Shown here: positions 61,370 through 64,000 of the stretch, piece after piece
How the letters are laid out: every line of letters starts with the position of its first letter
How positions within the stretch are numbered: the first letter of the stretch is position 1
Origin: Desulfovulcanus ferrireducens
GTDB taxonomy: Bacteria > Desulfobacterota > Desulfovibrionia > Desulfovibrionales > Desulfonatronovibrionaceae
DNA: 64,000 nucleotides
Assembly: GCF_018704065.1 (NCBI RefSeq)
Contig: NZ_JAGUQP010000001.1
Location: forward strand, 179,368 to 243,367
Direction: 5' to 3'
Notes under the pieces: generated by a model
The model's database searches: none
What the model was told of the DNA's origin: nothing
Seen by the model: only the letters and a program-made list of their open reading frames with translations
Translations under genes and position numbers: made by a program

Positions 61370-62609
61370 GGTCTGTTCCCCCTTTTTTGTCCTGAATATA
61401 CTCTAGAAACCTTGCATGAACTTCATCCCTGGAAATAGTTTTGGTCTTGGTTAGCTCAGTATATAATTCCTGGGCATCATTAACTTGAATGACCAGGTGC
61501 TGCTGGATAATTTCTTGACCAACCCATTTAAAATTATCCCAAAATGGCCCTATGCAGGGAATAACGCCCTGGGAGATGGGCTCAAGAAAATTTTGCCCTC
61601 CGCATGGTACAAGGCTTCCGCCCACATAAACTGATCTGGCCAAGGCATAAGCCGGAATAAGTTCGCCAAATGTATCCCAGACAATCACAAGGGAATTAGA
61701 AATCTGTTCTTTTAGCCTGGAGCGTAAGACCCAGTTGATTTCCTCTCTGCTTAAAAATTCTTTCCAGGCATCCAGCCTGTGCATGTGTCTGGGGAAAAGG
61801 CCGATAATGGTCCGTGGATGGCTGGACATAATTTTTTTGATCAGCCATTTGATCTTGTCTTCTTCCTGTTCGCGTACGGATCCTAAAACAATCAAGGGTG
61901 ATTTGGGCTTAAAATATTTGGCCAAGGGGTTTTGCACGTAATTTAATGGTGGGGCCACAGAGATCTGGTCGAATTTAATATTAGGCATTGTTTTTATTTT
62001 GGCCTTTGAGAAAATATCGGCAAATCTTCTGGCATCATTTTCAGAGATGGCTAAAATTTTGCTTGGGCCGATGGCGCGTAACAAGCCCCTTATTTTTAAA
62101 TACCTGCTATAGCTTTTAGTACTCATGCGTGCGTTGGCTAAAATAACCGGAATGGATTTTACTTTACATATTGATAAAAAAGAGGGCCATATCTCTGTTT
62201 CCAGAATAAGGACCAGTCTGGGGGAGATTTTAGCCAGTGACCTGTACATTATGCACAACGGATCAAAGGGGAAATAGGCCAGATGGATATGAGGATTGTT
62301 TATTTTCTTTTTTAACACCTCAAATCCTTGACTGGTACAGGTGGTAATCAGGATCTTGGTTGAGTGGTTGAGTGGTTGAGTAGTTGAGTTGGCCGGACTG
62401 GTTAAATGGTTGATGATGGTTATTGCCAGCTGCGCTTCTCCCACCGAGGCTGCCTGAATCCATAAGTCAAAAGGCCCTTTTGGCAGGCAGAACCCCCAGC
62501 GTTGTTTCAGCCCCTGACGCAGGCGGGAGGAGAAAAAGGTAAAAGGCAGGAAAAGATACCATGCCAGGGTGTAAAGTAACAATATAAGCCAGTGGTGCAT
62601 TTTGATCAT
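61317..62609 (-). CDS. waaA: 3-deoxy-D-manno-octulosonic acid transferase (Kdo transferase)
   Basis: A 430-aa GT30 inner-membrane enzyme adding Kdo to lipid A precursor. N-terminal membrane anchor ([20 protein letters not shown]), catalytic base region [25 protein letters not shown], and donor motif [17 protein letters not shown]. Residues about 72-90 include an in-frame Asn/Ser/Thr/Gln-rich insertion encoded by a tandem octamer repeat (62358-62389). It overlaps kdsB by 53 bp, so the two are probably coupled. Confidence 0.93.
   Translation of the reverse strand: MIKMHHWLILLLYTLAWYLFLPFTFFSSRLRQGLKQRWGFCLPKGPFDLWIQAASVGEAQLAITIINHLTSPANSTTQPLNHSTKILITTCTSQGFEVLKKKINNPHIHLAYFPFDPLCIMYRSLAKISPRLVLILETEIWPSFLSICKVKSIPVILANARMSTKSYSRYLKIRGLLRAIGPSKILAISENDARRFADIFSKAKIKTMPNIKFDQISVAPPLNYVQNPLAKYFKPKSPLIVLGSVREQEEDKIKWLIKKIMSSHPRTIIGLFPRHMHRLDAWKEFLSREEINWVLRSRLKEQISNSLVIVWDTFGELIPAYALARSVYVGGSLVPCGGQNFLEPISQGVIPCIGPFWDNFKWVGQEIIQQHLVIQVNDAQELYTELTKTKTISRDEVHARFLEYIQDKKGGTDLVCDQINKFLRNHSSQI
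62358..62389 (-). repeat. tandem octamer repeat inside waaA
   Basis: Four consecutive units on the plus strand: GGTTGAGT three times, then AGTTGAGT. Degenerate units (GGTTAAAT, GGTTGATG) follow at 62400-62415. Because 8 is not a multiple of 3, gain or loss of one unit shifts the waaA reading frame. Confidence 0.85.
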
Positions 62610-62625
62610 TGTATCCTGCTTTTTT

Positions 62626-62752
62626 GTTCAACGTTCAATGTTCAACGTTCAATGTTCAAAGTTCGATGTTTAAAACTGAATACTTCCATGTTAAATTGTT
62701 TTAACATCATGCATAATACCAACTATTCGACATTGAACGTTGAACATTGAAC
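62626..62752. repeat. inverted tandem heptamer array between waaA and ddl
   Basis: Seven heptamers of type GTTCAAY/GTTCRAW run from 62626 to 62674. Three complementary units (ATTGAAC, GTTGAAC, ATTGAAC) run from 62732 to 62752. The two arms can pair into a long stem, leaving about 57 nt of AT-rich loop. Possible terminator or processing hairpin downstream of ddl on the minus strand. Confidence 0.8.
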
Positions 62753-62753
62753 A

Positions 62754-63647
62754 TTATTTTCTGAGCGCCAGAGAAATAAGTTTATCTATAAGTTCCTCAA
62801 AACTTAGTCCAAAAGCCTTGGCTGCCTTGGGTAAAAGGCTGGTTTTGGTCATGCCCGGCAAGGTATTTACCTCAAGTATATAAATATTTTCTTCTTCATC
62901 TACAATGAAATCAGTCCGGCTATAGTCTTTTAGACCTAAGCTCCGGTGAGCTTTTAAGGCCATATCCATAAGTTTTTGGGCCAGAGTTTTAGATATGGGA
63001 GCGGGGCAGATTTCTTCTGCGCCATCCGGGTCGTATTTACTTTGGTAATCAAAAAAAGCGCCTTTTTGCGGTCTGATAAGTACGGGTGGTAAAGCCTGGT
63101 TATCAAGTACACCGCAGGTCAGTTCCTGGCCGGGGATAAATTGTTCAAGGAGAAATTCCTGGTTATTTAGCGAATGGGCCAACTTTTTGAGCTCGTCAGA
63201 AGAATGAACAATTTTTATGCCCAGGCTTGAGCCTCCTGTGTTTGGTTTTAAAACCAGGGGAAAAGTCAAATTTTGAGGGATAAAATCTGTTCTCCCAGTG
63301 TAGATAGACCAGTCGGGTGTTGGTAAGCCGTGGTTCACGAAAATCTGCTTACTAATAGCTTTGTTCAGGGCCAGAAAAGATGCTTTGGGACCTGAACCCT
63401 GGTAGGGGAGGCCAATGTCTTCGAGTAGGGCCTGAATGGTTCCGTCTTCACCTGGTGAGCCATGTAAATTGATAAAGGCTACATCGCTTTGTCTGGCTTT
63501 TTGAATTAAAAGATCAAGTTGTGGACTTAAGTCAAAAAAAATTGTTTCGTGGCCTAGGTTTTGAAGAGCTTTTTGAATCTCTTTAGCCCCATTTAGTGAA
63601 ACCTCTCGTTCGCTAGACCAACCGCCGGCTATCAAAAGGACACGCAT
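62754..63647 (-). CDS. ddl: D-alanine--D-alanine ligase
   Basis: A 297-aa ATP-grasp ligase making D-Ala-D-Ala for peptidoglycan. Motifs: GGWSSEREVSLNGAK, HGSPGEDGTIQALLEDIGLPYQGSG, PLVLKPNTGGSSLGIKIV, and LEVNTLPGMTKTSLLPKAA. The length is normal. Its 5' end overlaps the upstream HD-domain gene by 35 bp, and the ribosome site is weak, so coupling is likely. A heptamer array begins right after its stop. Confidence 0.94.
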   Translation of the reverse strand: MRVLLIAGGWSSEREVSLNGAKEIQKALQNLGHETIFFDLSPQLDLLIQKARQSDVAFINLHGSPGEDGTIQALLEDIGLPYQGSGPKASFLALNKAISKQIFVNHGLPTPDWSIYTGRTDFIPQNLTFPLVLKPNTGGSSLGIKIVHSSDELKKLAHSLNNQEFLLEQFIPGQELTCGVLDNQALPPVLIRPQKGAFFDYQSKYDPDGAEEICPAPISKTLAQKLMDMALKAHRSLGLKDYSRTDFIVDEEENIYILEVNTLPGMTKTSLLPKAAKAFGLSFEELIDKLISLALRK

Positions 63648-64000
63648 TTAAATCTACCCCAAGAATTTTGCTAAAGTTTGAAGCTATGGCCAGGACCTGG
63701 TCCTTGGATTTTTGAATCAGGTTCCGCTTTTTTATATTTGTCCCGTAGCGTTGAAATAGATCCTCAAACCTTTCTTCTATGGAAACAACTTTGGTATGTT
63801 TGACCCGCTTGTCACTATAAATTATGACCAAAGGAAGAAAAAATTGTTTAATATTGTTAATATTAATGTCGCCCGGCCAGAATACATGGTGCATAACTCC
63901 CTGGGCAATTGCCGGGTTGCCAGTATGTTCCATTACAAGGCTGGCCCCTAACTGGCTATGTGCTCCGCCGTGTTTGATACAGTAGGCCTTGCCCAGGTCA
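63613..64000 (-). CDS. HD-domain phosphohydrolase, C-terminal part, truncated by window edge
   Basis: The frame stays open to the edge, where it reads DLGKAYCIKHGGAHSQLGA. The base at 64000 fits the third base of a His codon, giving HDLGK. HD-domain metal ligands would then be at this point and beyond. Downstream SLVMEHTGNPAIAQGVMHHV is typical of HDIG hydrolases. About 129 residues are visible; the internal ATG at 63933 is not the true start. It overlaps ddl by 35 bp. Confidence 0.75.
   Translation of the reverse strand, partial: DLGKAYCIKHGGAHSQLGASLVMEHTGNPAIAQGVMHHVFWPGDININNIKQFFLPLVIIYSDKRVKHTKVVSIEERFEDLFQRYGTNIKKRNLIQKSKDQVLAIASNFSKILGVDLNACPFDSRRLV

Noticed and set aside
1-64000. 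CRISPR array or cas genes
   Set aside because: No regularly spaced direct repeats and no Cas motifs; the repeats present are dispersed inverted elements or short tandem arrays.

Overview
The window is about 64 kb of an AT-rich, Gram-negative (diderm) bacterial chromosome. It carries LPS core genes (kdsB, waaA and a GT9 glycosyltransferase), a sigma-54-type regulator, a pyruvate carboxylase plus PEP synthase pair, and a heme-bearing sensor kinase. This combination suggests an anaerobic Desulfobacterota/Desulfovibrionales-like organism. That placement is inferred from gene content; no rRNA or marker phylogeny is available here.

Layout. (1) 1-7443, minus strand: a transporter/stress block. It holds a YeiH-type membrane transporter with a previously skippable 58-aa membrane protein, then a universal stress protein, two small membrane proteins, a Ser/Thr kinase fused to a Usp-like domain, a metallophosphoesterase, purQ, tadA and tRNA-Ser(CGA). 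(2) 7887-11734, plus strand: a divergent two-component system, with a CxxCH-containing membrane histidine kinase and an NtrC-class regulator. It faces a consensus sigma-54 promoter in front of the transporter. (3) 11854-20433: housekeeping and carbohydrate genes (pncC, thpR, tsaC, GT9, Nudix, ROK kinase, glgA, pdxA). (4) 20553-28986: a chemosensory cluster (CheA-REC, CheW, CheB, CheR, CheY-like) interleaved with a partner-switch module (STAS, REC-SpoIIE phosphatase, RsbW-like kinase). It has no receptor or flagellar gene. (5) 29091-38104: birA, pyruvate carboxylase with a zinc-ribbon tail, and PEP synthase: a pyruvate/oxaloacetate/PEP node. (6) 38149-43600: dxs, a ThiC-family radical SAM enzyme, DUF190, CYTH, M29 aminopeptidase. 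(7) 44667-51979: a Pho box followed by pstS-pstC-pstA-phoB-phoR-pstB-phoU. (8) 52341-64000, mostly minus: an EAL-CBS-GGDEF protein, an orphan IS3 orfA, ftsY, Smr, LOG, TPR, carA, kdsB, waaA, ddl and a truncated HD-domain gene.

The least expected content lies between and inside genes. Three families of inverted-repeat elements are present. Family A is a foldback element of about 325 bp in three copies, two of which abut stop codons. Family B is a MITE-like element, one copy of which sits inside a family A copy with a recognisable empty site elsewhere in the window. Family C fills the gap before pstS. Other oddities are a tandem octamer repeat inside waaA, a duplicated pyc gene end flanking a terminator, and heptamer arrays between waaA and ddl.

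The best candidates for an under-described system are the heme-kinase/sigma-54/YeiH module with its small membrane protein and shared AAACTTG sites, and the chemosensory/partner-switch hybrid cluster.
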